A stretch of DNA of 64,000 nt from Mactra quadrangularis. Its lineage: Eukaryota > Mollusca > Bivalvia > Venerida > Mactridae. The stretch's first letter is position 1. Every line of letters starts with the position of its first letter. The notes beneath the pieces were generated by a model. It searched no databases. It saw nothing but the letters and a program-made list of their open reading frames with translations, and had not been told where the DNA came from. Shown here in pieces: positions 1-11,547 of the stretch. The position numbers and the translations under genes were made by a program. The DNA is taken from contig CM046305.1 in NCBI GenBank assembly GCA_025267735.1, positions 37,841,108-37,905,107 of the forward strand. Reading direction: 5' to 3'.

Positions 1-1055
1 TTTAGCAGTGCCCCTAGTTGGGTTAGAACCCGGGACCTCTCAATCCAGAATCACTGGACTACCGATTCTCATTGGTTCGGTAAACGAAGCTGTTTCCTTT
101 CTCTATTTAAAGCTACACTAGTCGGAACTTCTCTTCTTTTTCCATGAACAGCCTGTGAAAACGGCTATCAGTTGGTTTCCAACTCCTCACAGCGGTTACG
201 TCACGCGTTGCTACTTTAACTTTATTTTTTTGGTATTTAGCAATAAAGGGAAATAACCGCTGTGTGAAATTTGATTCCGTTCATGTAACCCTTGTATAAT
301 ATGTTACGATACCATGAAGACAGTGAAGTTCAGAGTAAAACTGTCAGCCATGAACAGCTTGTGGTAGCGGCTAACATACCGCTCAGTTAACGCTTTTATG
401 ACACGTTACGATACGGTACGCTTCGTTCTACATTGTGAGCTACTGTTGAACGCATTCCAAGGCTCGTGTTACAAATTTATATAAACATGAAGATAGTATG
501 TTTAACAAGAATGATAAATAACATTTGTTATTCTAACTTATTGATATATTTTCTTTCTAAATAGACAAATTATATGACTTGCTCGCATTCTTTTCTGGCA
601 TGAGATATTGTTCACAGGTTATTGTACAGAATGTGCATTAGAAAGCTTGCCTATAACCTTATAGCTAAATACTATTACTATTATCCCTGTTTACATGTAC
701 ATGTATTTGTAAAAAAAAATCGGAATTCAATTTTCTCCAGATTTTGAATTAAATAGGAATCAGACTAGGAATTGATTTGAGCGTTTTTCTTAACATAAAT
801 AGTTCTATTCGTGTAAAAACAGAACTTTAACTCAAAGCTGAAACTTAACAAATGCTGATTTTGCCATTTTCATATGTATTACAATGTATAGTTTAAACAT
901 ATTTATTCTCAGAATATCACAAAATTACAAGAATATACAACTTTTACAAATGTACAAATAAGATATTCCTTGAGAGGATTAGAACGAAAGAAAATTCTTA
1001 GATAGTTCTTCTCCTTTTTTAAATGATTAAACACTTTTCATGGTTTAGAGTGTTC

Positions 1056-1135
1056 AAATGATCTGAGAAAATGAAAAATGAACTTTGGAAAACATCAAAC
1101 AAAAAAAGTTCATTTTTCATTTTCTCAGATCATTT
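1056..1135. repeat. Perfect 31-bp-arm hairpin
   Basis: Arms of AAATGATCTGAGAAAATG and beyond are repeated inverted around a ~20-bp loop. It is probably the remnant of a small foldback element. No target duplication was seen. Confidence 0.7.
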
Positions 1136-1203
1136 AAAATGAACCTTTTTATTACAATGTATGTACATAGACCTACATGTCCTACCTACTTGCATTCACT
1201 ATC

Positions 1204-1510
1204 CATAGGCGGATCCAGCGGGGGGGTCAGGGGGTCCGGACCCACCCCCTCCTAGAATTTGGAAAACGTACCTGTCTATTAGTGTATTTCTTGACTGTAA
1301 GTCATTTTTAAGTATCATGAAGCAATTTTTCTCGGTGATTGATATAGATTTAATGGTTACGTAGTTTTTATTATCAATATGTTGCATTATTCTGCAAATA
1401 ATGTATAATGTAAATGTGGTTCGAAAGTTTGGCCCCCCTTCCTAGAAAAGTTCGGACCCCCTAGAAAAGTCCCCCCCCCCCCTAGAAAAAAATCCTGGAT
1501 CCACCCCTGG
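1204..1510. repeat. Interspersed repeat with G-tract/C-tract ends (copy 1)
   Basis: It begins ATAGGCGGATCCAGCGGGGG and ends CTGGATCCACCCCTG. The same element lies reversed at 40699-40966 with the same AT-rich core. The long G and C runs in an AT-rich genome are distinctive. Confidence 0.75.
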
Positions 1511-1774
1511 TCATCATTTCTGAAGTTATTACTTATATATTAGATAAATAAAACGTCCAAACAGTTACAAAATCTGCCATGAATTTAACAATATAATTAT
1601 GTGCATCACATACACCGCCACCGTTATTGAAGTTATTATTTACATACATAAAACTTTAAACAACTGATTTCTAGATAAAAAAATGATAGTTACCGCAGAA
1701 TGGTGAATAATATATGTTCAACAATCTTTGGCAAATAGAGACATTTTTTACCTTTATCATTGTAGTGTATCATT

Positions 1775-1885
1775 CACAGGAGCTTGACATTTTATATCAT
1801 ACTACGAAAATTCCCCTCTTACATATAATTATTATATATAAGAGGGAAATTTTCGTAGTATGATATAAAATGTCAAGCTCCTGTG
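1775..1885. mobile_element. 111-bp hAT-type MITE with 8-bp target duplication
   Basis: Near-perfect ~45-bp inverted arms begin CACAGGAGCTTGACA. The element is flanked by the direct repeat GTATCATT at 1767-1774 and 1886-1893. An 8-bp duplication is typical of hAT elements. It has no coding capacity. Confidence 0.85.
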
Positions 1886-2337
1886 GTATCATTTGACTGT
1901 ATCAGGGTAATTGTATTTTGATACAGACACCTGTGGTATTGCTGTGCGTAAATACAAGTGAAAGCTACTGGAATAAGATAGTGAGTGCTGATAGGAAATG
2001 TTTAGCATAACTTGCATAATTCTGCTGATTGAAATATATATCTGGTTTAACTGATCTCTAGAATCCCTGGGATTTATCTTAGCTAATAAAGTTGAGAATA
2101 AATCCATGATTCAAATGTTTGTTATTCCATTGTATTATTAAATATTATAAAAGTACAAATCAAAGGACCAAGATCATGCCGACAGCTTTTTTCTTTAATT
2201 ATTTCATTGGAATTTTTATTAATTATAAAAAGACTAACATTTACCTTTTTTGTACAAGAAGCCCTTCCTAAAATTAAGGTATAATGTAGAGTTTTGCGAC
2301 ATAAGCTCATAGTCAAGATATATGTCCTAGACTTGTA

Positions 2338-2732
2338 TAGTCCAACAGAATTAACCTGAGCTTGACCTTTATGAAAGAATATATTAAACTCAGTATTTAC
2401 AGTCTATTCTTGTCTCCGTTTGTAAATCGCGCTTTATCGGAAGCTTTCGGCAAAATACACATACTGAACAATTAATGTTGTTTTCATAGGAATAATTACT
2501 TTGAAACTGTGCCATAACATTGCTGACTTACTTGTTCGCCCCTAAAACGAATGCGTCCAAAATTAAAAGTACAATAACACGCCACTTTTAATAAATTGAT
2601 TTATAGTCACATCGGTTGTAAAAACACGTGTATAACCGTATACAAACATACGGAAACTCACGATTTAATGTAAGTGGAGTGTGTAATTATTATAATTAGG
2701 TAGTTCAAGCTCAGGTTAATTCTGTTGGACTA
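2338..2732. mobile_element. 395-bp Tc1/mariner-type MITE
   Basis: The inverted ends TAGTCCAACAGAATTAACC match over about 28 bp and are flanked by TA at 2336-2337 and 2733-2734. No open frame was seen inside. Confidence 0.8.
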
Positions 2733-3080
2733 TATTTATGATTTCTACTTATACTAATACATTGATTTAGTTCGATCGTGAGTTGAGATCGTACAATTTA
2801 GATTAATTAATAACTAACAAGTCTGTCTCCTGCTCCACTAGTACAACGCTACAGTAGGATAAAGTTTCTTGTTCAAGAAAACAAGTTTTGAACCAACACG
2901 GAGCAGCCTATCCGATGGTCATAACAGCGTCCTGTTCTAGGACCTATTCTAGAATACTTAACTAAATGAGTTTAATATTAAGTGTTATACATATTCTATT
3001 TAACTATATGCACTGCTGTTGGATTTGAACCGTGTAACTTTGGGATAATATTGAATCAATAGAAACTCTAGAGCAACAGA

Positions 3081-3270
3081 AATCAGGCCTTTTTCCTTAT
3101 ATAACAGCGACCGTTAACAGGCGCCTTCCCCTCTTGAAATTTCTTTAAAATCATGCAGTTTTGAGTTTACCTTGGATATTTTGTTCCCCTTTCAATGAAA
3201 TTGCGATAACAATTCCCCAAATGTTCTATATATAAAAAGGCCACAGGCCCCTTCCCCAAGTACTGAAAAA
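3081..3270 (-). repeat. Interspersed ~190-bp repeat, inverted partner of 5921-6113
   Basis: It starts AATCAGGCCTTTTTCC and ends CCCCTTCCCCAAGTACTGAA. It is the reverse complement of 5921-6113, with scattered differences. Confidence 0.75.
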
Positions 3271-4075
3271 GCTCTGGAAATTCTAACAAAAAGAACAAAA
3301 CATCAGGATTTCTACATACCGCAGGAGATATCATAATGATGATCTATATTGTGTAGTTATGACCACACTTAGTAATAAAACATGAAATATTTATGAGAAA
3401 GAAAAAAAGTTCACAAAAACAGACCTACAATTCCATTAACAGTTTTACAGCTTCTGGAAAGTACGTTGTAGCGTTTTTATTGGGTGCGAAAAAATAGATA
3501 ATATTGTAACTCAATAATACTGATGTAGTATTTACTGGAAAAAACTATTTATTTTACTTAACATACAATCATATTACTTTCAGTTATTAGGAACACGTTT
3601 TGTTATGGCTATCATGGGTATTGAATGTATGTTTTACTTTGTTGTACATAAAATATAAATAATGCTAAAAATAGATCTGATTGAGTTGAAAAATATTGTA
3701 GACACGCTAAGTAATGGTGATGATTATGTCATACTAATAATGATGATAACAGCAATGATGATTATGATATTATAGCATGACCGCAAACTGCATGCAGATT
3801 GGCCAATCCAAATTTGACATTTTAGATTGTTTGTGCGTCCGTCTGTCAGAGTTCAATAAGTTTGATCAGTAGGTTCCCTATAGACTAAAGCACTACAACG
3901 AAAATGCCAAACCCATCAGAGTTAATTATCGTTAGCAGATAAGCTCTTTTTCACTGGGATACATCGTCAATGTATGTTGTTTGGTGTGAGTGCTGCTTAG
4001 TCTCTGAATCAGATATTCTGATAAATCAATTGTACACACCACACTTCTCTGTACATACAAATTTTATATTTCCAG

Positions 4076-4263
4076 GAATCGATGATGAAAAAAGGGCAAC
4101 AGCTCACAAGTTTTTATCAACAGGATCTAACATGACCCAAGAGTTCAGTGCTGACGGTGATAATTGGACGTTGACAACGATAACAGCAGCCGGTGAAAAA
4201 TCTTTCCCTTTCACATTGGGTAAAGAAATGGATTCCATGACATTAGATGGTAGAGCAATTAAG
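4076..4263 (+). CDS. FABP exon 2
   Basis: A 188-nt exon, phase 1 in and phase 0 out. It encodes the FABP beta-strands B-E region with KEMDSMTLDGRAIK at its end, equivalent to the family's E(F)DE.T.D.R.(V)K segment. Confidence 0.86.
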
Positions 4264-6834
4264 GTGAGAATATCTTCAATTTTCTTCAAAAGTGACCATT
4301 TAGTTAATGTATCACTATTATTGAGTGCACACCGAAGTGTGCGCTCTTATATGGAACGCGTTTTGAATATGCCTGTGCATGCGGGTCTTTTCGGCTGTTA
4401 CTGACTAATTACTGTCTAACTCGCTCATGGAGGCCGCCATTGAAGTAAGCAAAGGTTAGTCTATAAAGCGTACGTACTTTATGTGGCAAGACAGCTAGAC
4501 GAGAAATTTTAAGTTAAAGCATTTATTTATCTGACGTGTTTTGTCAACATTTCATTTGTTTTGTTTAGCAATAATAAATGATCTTTAATAAGAATTTCTC
4601 CAAGAAATTAATAGCTTCTCTTCTAAACTGTGGTTTGTTAATATCTTGTATATAGTATGTGTAACTTTGGATAACACAACGTTCTTGAATTCTATCTGCA
4701 CCTCATGGCGTGTTGGTCCTCGTGGTTTTGGTTATGTTGCCACGTTTCCCCTGAATTGCCTTCCAAGACTTTATAAGCCGCTTTTTTAACATTTTGATTT
4801 TCATCAGATGCGGCATTTAAGTTTTGGATCAAACCCGTTTTACTTCGGTTCAAACAATCAGCTTTGTTAAACATCGTATTATTTAGAGTTTGTTAAACAT
4901 CGTATTATTTAGAGTTTGAGTGTTTCATTAAACATGGAATTTACTACTGAATAAAAACCACGAGTCCACCTTATTAATATTTTGAAGGAATACTTACTAA
5001 TTTCTCCCCAAAGTTCATTCTCGTACTCAGAGGCTGTCAGGATTCTTGATCTAGCTAGTTAGACCGAGAATCTTGATAACCTCCGGAAACGAGAATGCCT
5101 AAAAATTAAGCAGCAGATTTTGATGATTATTCCATGCAATAACCCTAATAATCAAATATATTATAAATAACACTACTCACTTTGAACAGTCATTATATGA
5201 TATAAATTCAATGTTTTTAAAAAGCTCTATATTAACGTTAGTTGAACCTCATTTTTCACAAAACGTGTTTTCCAGTACAGCACACCTTGTAAAAATGAGC
5301 ACGTAGTTAAAGTTTGTTTCGAATATATAGACGTTATTGCTATTCTATAATCAACGAGAAATTCGAGCGTTATTGAAACTTTAAAGAGAGTTTTGTATTC
5401 AAACATATAACCTTGTTGCTACCAAAATTATTTGAGAACCCTCCCCCTAAATTATGAAATTGTATCTTTTTAACTTAAATTGCATACACAGTAAAATTTG
5501 AATGACTAGGAATCAGTTATCTTGAAAAATAACTTTGAGTCGAGTGTTTCACTTGACGACAACCTATTTCATTTTCTTATCTACGTAATAGCCCATGAAA
5601 ACAAATAAGAAGCAAAAGGCGCCGCGTGTGTGGAATCCGGATATGTCGAACATATGGTTAGCTCGACATTTTTGTCACGAACATTCGACTTTGCGTTTTT
5701 TTTAACTTCTACAGTATGATGATAATTGTATATTCTATATGACAGGTTACATTTAGTGTTGATGGAGACAGTTTGGTAGAGAAACAAAAAGGTGATGGTT
5801 TTGAGTGTACACATGTAAGAAAAGGCAGCGGAAATACTCTTACAATGGTATGTACATGTTGTACACAAGTACAGTGAGGTTCCTCTTTTGAGACCATTCG
5901 TTTGTCTTCAGAAGTTTTTTTCAGTACTAGGGGAAGGGGCCTAGGGCCTTTTATGTATAGAACATCTGGGGAAATGTTATCGCAATTTCATAGGAAGGGA
6001 AACAAAATATCCGAGATAACTCCTAATTTGGGGAAAACTGCATGATTTTCAAGAAATTTCAAGTGGGGAAGGTGCCTGTTAACGGCCCTTGATATATAAG
6101 GGAAAAAGGCCTGGTCTTAATAGCGGAACAGTATTAAATAGGAACCTTTTTTAAATTTAATCATATGGGACCACAGGTATATGTCATTGTGACATTTGTT
6201 TGATTTTCAAACATACCGTATATATAATGGTACTTCGAAGTCACATGATTTTGCAGTAACCAAGGTGGTCTTTATAGCTGAACTTTACTATAATTGAATT
6301 TTAAAACCATCAATAAACTAATGTTTAGATGCAAGTACAAGGTCAACAAGTTTAGTTTACAATACATTGTATTTCTTGTGTTGAATTTGAAGCAAAATCG
6401 AATAAATGGCTTATATTAAACAGTTCTGTTGGGAACGAGTAGTTCATAATTTAAAACATTACATACTAGTAATTTCAAGTTCAAAAAAAATGTTGCGTTT
6501 CATTGTAATTTAATGGATTTCCGTCGTTTGTCAACTCTTTTTATTTGCTAAAGTACGGCGAACATTGACCTAACCAACTTTCCTAGAAACTTTTCTTTAC
6601 AAGTACTCGCTTATACCCTTTTACAATGAGATGGCAATTTCCCCCTTTCTGGAATTTCCATGTAAGAGTATAACCCACCGCGACTAAGAATGTAACGAGA
6701 GACTTTGTTTAGTATCGCCGTGTGGTTGTTTTGAATTGTGGTAAATTTTAATTCTCTCTCTCTCTCTCTCTTGTTTATTTCAGACTTTAACAGGAGGAGG
6801 TCAAACTTGTATTCGTACTTTTTCTAAAGTTTAA
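4076..6834 (+). CDS. Fatty-acid-binding protein (FABP/lipocalin family), exons 2-4; exon 1 not found
   Basis: Three exons join in phase: 4076-4263 (acceptor TTTCCAG, donor GTGAGA), 5746-5847 (acceptor GACAG, donor GTATGT) and 6784-6834 ending in TAA. The exon layout is that of intracellular FABPs: exon 2 starts inside a Gly codon (phase 1), exon 3 is exactly 102 nt, and exon 4 is a short 51 nt. Exon 2 reads GIDDEKRATAHKFL, then a beta-strand-rich stretch ending FPFTLGKEMDSMTLDGRAIK. Exon 3 reads VTFSVDGDSLVEKQKGDGFE. Exon 4 ends TCIRTFSKV, where many FABPs have an R-x-Y fatty-acid-carboxylate motif; here Tyr is Phe. The family binds long-chain fatty acids in a cytosolic 10-strand barrel. Exon 2 (188 nt) is about five codons longer than in vertebrates. 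Exon 1 (about 24 codons, usually with a GKW motif) was not found upstream and probably lies outside the window. The ATG at 3970 is intronic and not the start. The family is confident; the subtype and ligand are unknown. Confidence 0.86.
4850..4917 (+). repeat. Two-copy 27-bp tandem duplication
   Basis: GTTAAACATCGTATTATTTA is present twice in a row within the FABP intron. Confidence 0.75.
5016..5097. mobile_element. Short palindromic MITE (copy 1 of 3)
   Basis: The ends CATTCTCGTACTCAGAGGCT and its complement enclose a second inverted motif GATTCTTGAT. Related copies lie at 22416-22465 (deleted) and 40499-40573. Confidence 0.65.
5746..5847 (+). CDS. FABP exon 3
   Basis: A 102-nt exon (34 codons), phase 0/0, the invariant FABP exon-3 length. 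It follows a GACAG acceptor and is followed by GTATGT. It reads VTFSVDGDSLVEKQKGDGFE, then a basic HVRKG segment. Confidence 0.88.
5921..6113 (+). repeat. Interspersed ~190-bp repeat in FABP intron 3
   Basis: It runs from TCAGTACTAGGGGAAGGGGC to AAAAAGGCCT and is the inverted homologue of 3081-3270. The two copies could pair across exons 2 and 3 in a transcript. Confidence 0.75.
6784..6834 (+). CDS. FABP exon 4 with stop
   Basis: A 51-nt terminal exon: sixteen residues TLTGGGQTCIRTFSKV and TAA. A CT-microsatellite (about 6752-6770) supplies part of the polypyrimidine tract of its acceptor. AATAAA-type signals occur at about 7463-7477, a plausible poly(A) site. Confidence 0.86.
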   Translation, partial: TLTGGGQTCIRTFSKV

Positions 6835-7990
6835 TTTTCAGCATTCCACATAATTTGAATACATTTATCATTGCTTTTCAACATTTTCATCATTTATTCT
6901 CTTTTATATTGAAAAACAGTGCGTTTTAATGTGCATGTACTTTAATAGCATGCATGACAACGACGATAAATGTAATGATTCGTTCGTGGATTAGTGGACA
7001 TCAAGTATAACAACAACTTGAGATGTGAAAGCTTATCATTATTTTGCTGTCTTTCTAATATTTAGAGGGACTATGTTGTGCCAAATACTAGTAGCGTATA
7101 ATTTAATGGAAGAATTTAGAAATAACTGTCAAATATAGCAACTTTTACTTTTGGGATTGGTATGTCTAATTTTTGTTTTGTTTTTATATGCCTATTGGGA
7201 CTTTTAAACGAAAAGGTAAAGAATTTTAATACTGGGCATGCTAGTTTTATGTGTGATTTTCTGAGCCTAATGTAATGTTTAAAGGAAAATGTAAAAAGGA
7301 ATTTATGTATTAATTACTGCTTTCATGAAATAACTTAATCGTTAAAAGGTTTCTAGTGTTTAATTTCTGAATCATTTCGAAGTTGCTAGTTAAATATTCA
7401 CGCGAGCATCTGCCAACTGCATGCAGCACTGTTGAAATCCATTCATGTAATGTAGTAACATGCAAATAAACAATAAAAAAAGCTATTTCTTCTTTTTATT
7501 ATATCAGAAAGCAAAGATGTGGAAGCATTGTTTTAAACTCTTTACAATACGGAGACAGTGGTTCATTTAGCGATTCAGTGGAAGAGATCATGAACACCAT
7601 GTAAAGTCTATAGGTGGTTGTCATAGCTGCGAACAGAAGACGCAAAATATATTTGTGTACTCTGATAATATAACTAGTAAACTTTGCAGTACAAACTATA
7701 TTTACTCTAAGTCAACTCAACAACGTTGCGTGATCAAAACCGTGGGCACTGTGCGAACTGAGGGCCGTGCAGATATGCTGTGCTCTTAGTTCAACAGCTC
7801 GTCCTCTATCTGTCTTAGTAGGCATTAGGGCAGCGCTTTTGCTTTGCATTCTCAGTTAGACGGTTACTTCACAAATAGCCATTTACATGTATATTGAATA
7901 CGTTATAGTAGCGAGTCAAAATATTAAAGCTTGTAGAGATTCATGGGAGGGTTTCCAATAGCTATATGTCATAAATTTCCGGGAGATTTC

Positions 7991-8146
7991 GATGGCCCCC
8001 GACTCCCTGGCCACGACGCTGCCCTTGATTCACCAGTGGTCCTATCAGCCCTGTCTCATCTTTCAAAATCTCATATCTGAAGCCATCTGCTCCTTGATAG
8101 CTACATTGTATGTTAATACCTTCAGTTCATCTGGTTATTTGATACA
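7991..8146 (-). other. Unassigned GC-richer open stretch, possible exon
   Basis: The minus strand reads openly from about 8146 to a TAG near 7973, including YQGADGFRYEILKDETGLIG and then PLVNQGQRRGQGVGGH. Composition and residue use look coding, in contrast with the flanks. No family was recognised. It could be an exon, a processed fragment or part of a repeat. Confidence 0.25.
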
Positions 8147-8353
8147 CTTGAATACAACATATTTCATGCAGATATACCATACAATTTGTACTAATCAAAT
8201 TAACATGACGTGTGAAGACAGCAGATTATTCTCTGATGAATAGAATGATATACATCAAGGCATAATGATAGTTGACAAGTGACCAAAGTCTAGTGTGACT
8301 GCTGAATAATGTTTTCAGTCGACACTATATATTTGTAGAAGGTATTTCTATAG

Positions 8354-8416
8354 TTCAGTGCAAAACTAGTTTAACTACATGTAAATAAGACTAGTAGACT
8401 AGTTTTGCGCTGAAAC
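8354..8416. repeat. Short hairpin, ~17-bp arms
   Basis: TTCAGTGCAAAACTAGT pairs with ACTAGTTTTGCGCTGAA across a ~30-bp loop. Confidence 0.6.
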
Positions 8417-8511
8417 AATAAATATCATGTAATATCAAATGTCAAACAAATTCGCCCACTTGTGCCACCTCTGTCATAACGCTATAGATAGCCTTTAGAA
8501 GTCATTTTTGA

Positions 8512-8566
8512 GACTGAGTAGGTGGACTGACCGCCGTGATAACCTATATAATGTGATGAGTCAAAA
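8512..8566 (+). repeat. 3' fragment of SINE family A
   Basis: GAGTAGGTGGACTGACCGCC and following bases match the 3' half of the SINE copies at 16836, 31221 and 57549. Confidence 0.6.
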
Positions 8567-9236
8567 ATAAGCCATTTTTGCTTTTTTTAACAGAATTTTG
8601 ATTATAACTAAATGTATAAACATCGCATTTCTTTTCTTGATTTGTATAACTTAGCACAAATAAACTGGTGTCCAATTCCAGTATTATATTTTCCATTTAA
8701 AGAGCTAATATCGTATAATGCCTTCTAACAGATTAGTAGACAATTTATTTAAACGAGTCTGATAAAAACATTACGCTCATATAAACTACAATGAAATGCA
8801 ACTTAGATAACAAAACATACACTATCTATATCTATCTTAAAAATTCACTTACGTGCAATTACCTTTTGTTAACAGGCACTTTGGTCACAACCTAGTTTAA
8901 ATCTGATGCATATTGACCACCAGTGACCATCATTGTTGCGTTATAGAGCAAGAGCCTTCATTCTAAAGGAATAAAATTGACTAGAACGTATCAGACCAAA
9001 ACTTGGTTTACATAAAGATAAGTGGAATAAAAGGAACTTCGCCTCATTTACATTCTCATGCAAGTCCATATATAAGGTGATTCATAGAAAAACAAGACCC
9101 TATAATAATTGTAAAGTTTAATTTATCTATCTAAATACATGTATAATATAATATACAGTTTACATTTTCACATTCAACTCACATTACCATAAAGACATCT
9201 ATAATAGAATTATAAAGTTGCTCGTTCACAGAGTTA

Positions 9237-9681
9237 GGCCATGCCAAATTGGAATTCTGTTAAGCGTCAACTCAAATTTGACAAACCTAGGTACCTATTC
9301 ACAAAAACACACAAACCGAAAACGAAAACACAAATATGTTATATGTTTTACGACAAAAAACAATGCATTATATATATATATATTTTCAATGGAATAACTT
9401 CCTCATAATATGAAACAATGGTCTTTATTTGATATAAAATGACTAGTGGTTTTTTTTCACGAAAATATATATTGTATTAATGATGCGGTTTTGATAAATT
9501 GCTTACGATGAATAACGTCATTGCCGAACACAGTTTCCCCTGAATTAAATTGTCGTATCGAATCCTGCAACATCGGAATTATTAAATAAAATTTCACCAA
9601 CATTTTTATTTTATTTTTTATTGAGGACATTAAAACCCAGGCGCAATCGGACGCTTAACAAAATTCCGATACGGCATGGCC
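9237..9681. mobile_element. TA-flanked MITE, GGCCATGCCAAATTGG ends (copy 1)
   Basis: The inverted ends GGCCATGCC...TTAAGCG and CGCTTAA...GGCATGGCC are flanked by TA at 9235-9236 and 9682-9683. A second copy lies at 55408-55783. Confidence 0.75.
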
Positions 9682-10109
9682 TAAACTTAAGTATAAACTT
9701 TTCAAAAAACTCCAAACACTATTAGGTAGTTTGAAATCTAAACAGTTTGAGAAAAATATACTAAATGGTTGCCATGAGACACATACATGTATCAACGGCA
9801 CTGAAACAGGTTTTTTTTTAAAATTTTATCACTTGTCCACAATCAAGCTGGAATGAAATTACATTTGTATATATAATTTGCATACACTTCTGTTGAACAA
9901 TAAATTAAACAGAATTATAAAAAAACGTGAATAATTTCATAACATTATTTTGTCTAAAACATTCTTAACTAAAACTAAGCACATATACTAAATCTATTCT
10001 CATATACACTAGTTTGTTCATATTTCACAGTTTCTTGCAAACATCTGATTGGTGTACAGAACACCTTTAACCAATGCTGTAATTAGATAAAAAATATTGA
10101 TTGATTTAA

Positions 10110-10580
10110 ATACAACTCCGTTCTATTCAGAAGCATGTGTGATTGAGTGGTTACGAAATTGGACTGGTAGTCACAAGAAAGTCAGATCCGAGTTGTTTTT
10201 AATGAAATTCAAAACCTGCCTTGTAATTTCCATGAGCAAGAAACTAAATCTTTACTGCTTAGTGTGTTATGTATATGGGAATCAGAAATCGGTCTGGAGA
10301 GTGATTAATTCAAATTTAAGAACTTGTTTCTTTTTTTAACGTCCTATTCAACACAAATTAAGGATATATATACGGCGGCAAGCTCTTCATACTATAGGTT
10401 TCCTTGACACATTTCTATCACCAGTACTAACTTACCCTCCCACGAGGCCGACTACTTATGTATAGGGTATGATCTACCGCGACCAGGTTCGAACCCTCGA
10501 TCTCCGGATTCGAAGTCAGACATGCTAACCACTACGCCACGGCCGCGGTTCAAGAACTTGTTTCACGATGGTACTAAAAC
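10110..10580 (+). repeat. SINE family B copy, interrupted
   Basis: A tRNA-like head (GATTGAGTGGTTACGAAATT) is followed by GAGCAAGAAACT and the conserved tail AAGAACTTGTTTC. The same order occurs at 38829, 50766 and, reversed, 23185. It is split by another SINE at 10331-10551. Confidence 0.55.
10331..10551 (-). mobile_element. SINE (minus strand) nested in SINE B, 13-bp target duplication
   Basis: The minus strand begins with a tRNA-like head (GGCGTAGTGGTTAGCATG; B-box GGTTCGAACC) and ends in a short A-rich tail (T-run at 10331). AAGAACTTGTTTC is duplicated at 10318-10330 and 10552-10564, as expected for LINE-driven insertion. Confidence 0.85.
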
Positions 10581-11243
10581 AAGTGTACATAATATTGATA
10601 ATAAATATGTTGTTGTTGAAGAGAAGAAGTTTTAAATCAGTTAAACACTTACTACAAATCACATTGCATTAGAGGTAAAAGAAACAAGAAATATCTTTGA
10701 AAAGATATTCGGCGCTATGCAGGGTTTCATTTTGTTTTAAGTATTAATAGTCATATTCTCTGTTCAGTCATGCTGCCAGGAGCGTACCACTGCGAATGTA
10801 TAATGAATTAGCATAGTGAGTCACCCATATTACACAGACTACATGGTCAGCAACTACTGTCTATGCTATGCACCTGTTTATCACAAATAACCAATGGTAC
10901 CATATATTTTATCCATTTCTCTATTCCGGAAGAGAATTTCACTGAACAAAAGGTATGGTAGAGTGAAATGTATTGGTTAAAATATGGGTCGTAAGTTTGC
11001 TTAGACAGCTCTGTGTCGAAAAATTGATATAATAAATACATTACCCCATTGTGATCCTTGTACTATTGGACAATTATGATATGTTGAACGTATACTGGGT
11101 TTACCATTTCTTTGTAGGTTCCACCAGACTACAGCTGATCCCTACAACAAAAGGCTATGCTGTCTGATATATCTATTTAGACAATAAACATATATTGCTT
11201 ACTGAGCGCATGCTTTTAAAATCTTAATTTAAACTAAACAGTA

Positions 11244-11547
11244 TACGGTGGCATAGAGGTGACATGGAGAAATATTTAAAATTTACGTGCGCACACAATA
11301 ACGTTTACGTGGCCACGCAATAGCTTTACGTGCGCACATTATGATTGACCAATGAGAGTTGTCGAAATTGGCGGCCATTTTGTTGGGTGTGCACACATAT
11401 AGCTATTGCGTGGCCACGTAAACGTTATTGCGTGCGCACGTAATAGCTACTGCGTGCGCACGTAAAGCTATTACGTGGCCACGTAAACGTTATTGCGTGC
11501 GCACGTAAATTTTAAATATTTCTCCATGTCACCTCTATGCCACCGTA
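11244..11547. mobile_element. 304-bp MITE with ~50-bp ends and GTGCGCAC/GTGGCCAC sub-palindromes
   Basis: The ends TACGGTGGCATAGAGGTGAC are inverted over about 50 bp. ACAGTA is duplicated at 11238-11243 and 11548-11553. The inner part alternates ACGTGCGCAC and ACGTGGCCACG palindromes, so either strand can fold almost completely. Confidence 0.85.

Larger units (their letters stand above)
1..4075. other. No gene seen: upstream or first-intron DNA of the FABP gene
   Basis: No conserved exon could be read. The stretch holds a tRNA-like SINE head (minus strand, about 1-75, B-box GGTTCTAACCC), a long hairpin, a G-rich interspersed repeat and three MITE-type elements listed separately. It may be FABP intron 1, because exon 2 starts at 4076. 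Confidence 0.5.

Noticed and set aside
3970..4404. Single-exon 144-residue gene
   Set aside because: Only 4076-4263 is conserved; its start and end are intron sequence read through FABP exon 2 splice sites.
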